This document shows, piece after piece, positions 5,721-5,749 of a stretch of 5,749 nt of DNA (positions within the stretch are counted from its first letter, which is position 1; every line of letters begins with the position of its first letter). The stretch is taken from positions 1 through 5,749 of the forward strand of contig PKXI01000369.1 in NCBI GenBank assembly GCA_003133425.1, written 5' to 3'. The translations under genes and the position numbers were made by a program. The notes under the pieces were generated by a model that saw only the letters and a list, made by a program, of their open reading frames with translations, was not told where the DNA came from and made no database searches. Origin of the DNA: Acidobacteriaceae bacterium (GTDB taxonomy: Bacteria; Acidobacteriota; Terriglobia; Terriglobales; Acidobacteriaceae).

Positions 5721-5749
5721 GTATTTGTTCGAGCACTTAACCTCTCAGG

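Larger units (their letters stand above)
5548..5749 (-). promoter_or_regulatory. Repeat-rich upstream region of the SH3-like lipoprotein gene
   Basis: No coding sequence is evident in these 202 bases, which are AT-richer than the genes. Next to the gene, the - strand reads TGCTATTCT (5576-5568), a possible extended -10 that would give a leader of only about 15 bases; no matching -35 is seen. Further out, repeats of GTTCG, GGTTAC and AGGTT/AACCT crowd 5584-5743. The region could also serve a divergent gene starting beyond the right edge. Confidence 0.4.

Noticed and set aside
5548..5749. CRISPR-like or transposon-end interpretation of the right-hand repeats
   Set aside because: The repeats are 5-16 bp, imperfect and unevenly spaced (22 and 32 bp). 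There are no uniform spacers, and no transposase or terminal repeat pair is in view.

Overview
The window carries three genes for cell-envelope proteins. Two are in tandem on the + strand and a third converges on them from the - strand. High GC in the coding parts, GTG and TTG starts, and the look of all three proteins (especially the - strand SH3-type lipoprotein and the class A penicillin-binding protein) suggest a soil acidobacterium (Acidobacteriota, Terriglobia-like). This rests on recalled family resemblance, not a search. There are no tRNA or rRNA genes, insertion sequences, CRISPR arrays or phage genes.

Layout: (1) 1-239, non-coding leader, possibly with the terminator of a gene lying to the left. 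(2) 240-1427 +, a membrane-anchored PDZ/S41 (C-terminal processing peptidase-like) protein in which both catalytic dyad positions are substituted. (3) 1428-1630, a strong intrinsic terminator, then the leader of the next gene. (4) 1631-4135 +, a bifunctional class A penicillin-binding protein with complete glycosyltransferase and transpeptidase motifs and a Pro/Ala/Ser-rich tail; its annotated start is doubtful. (5) 4136-4248, a convergent intergenic spacer with a probable bidirectional terminator. (6) 4249-5547 -, a secreted, probably lipid-anchored protein with SH3-like segments, a long Pro/Ala insertion and a Lys-rich end. (7) 5548-5749, an AT-richer upstream region dense in short direct and inverted repeats that look like a regulatory region.

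The most unusual observation is the S41 protein. The Ser and Lys of the peptidase dyad are Gly and Glu, exactly 25 residues apart as in active enzymes, so it is probably a non-proteolytic PDZ protein. Its neighbour polymerises and cross-links peptidoglycan. A joint envelope role is reasonable but inferred only from position. The second notable item is the right-hand upstream region: three AGGTT/AACCT half-sites 10 bp apart, a 16-bp direct repeat at 32-bp spacing, and a palindrome between the two copies. I found no sign of a wholly new multi-gene system.
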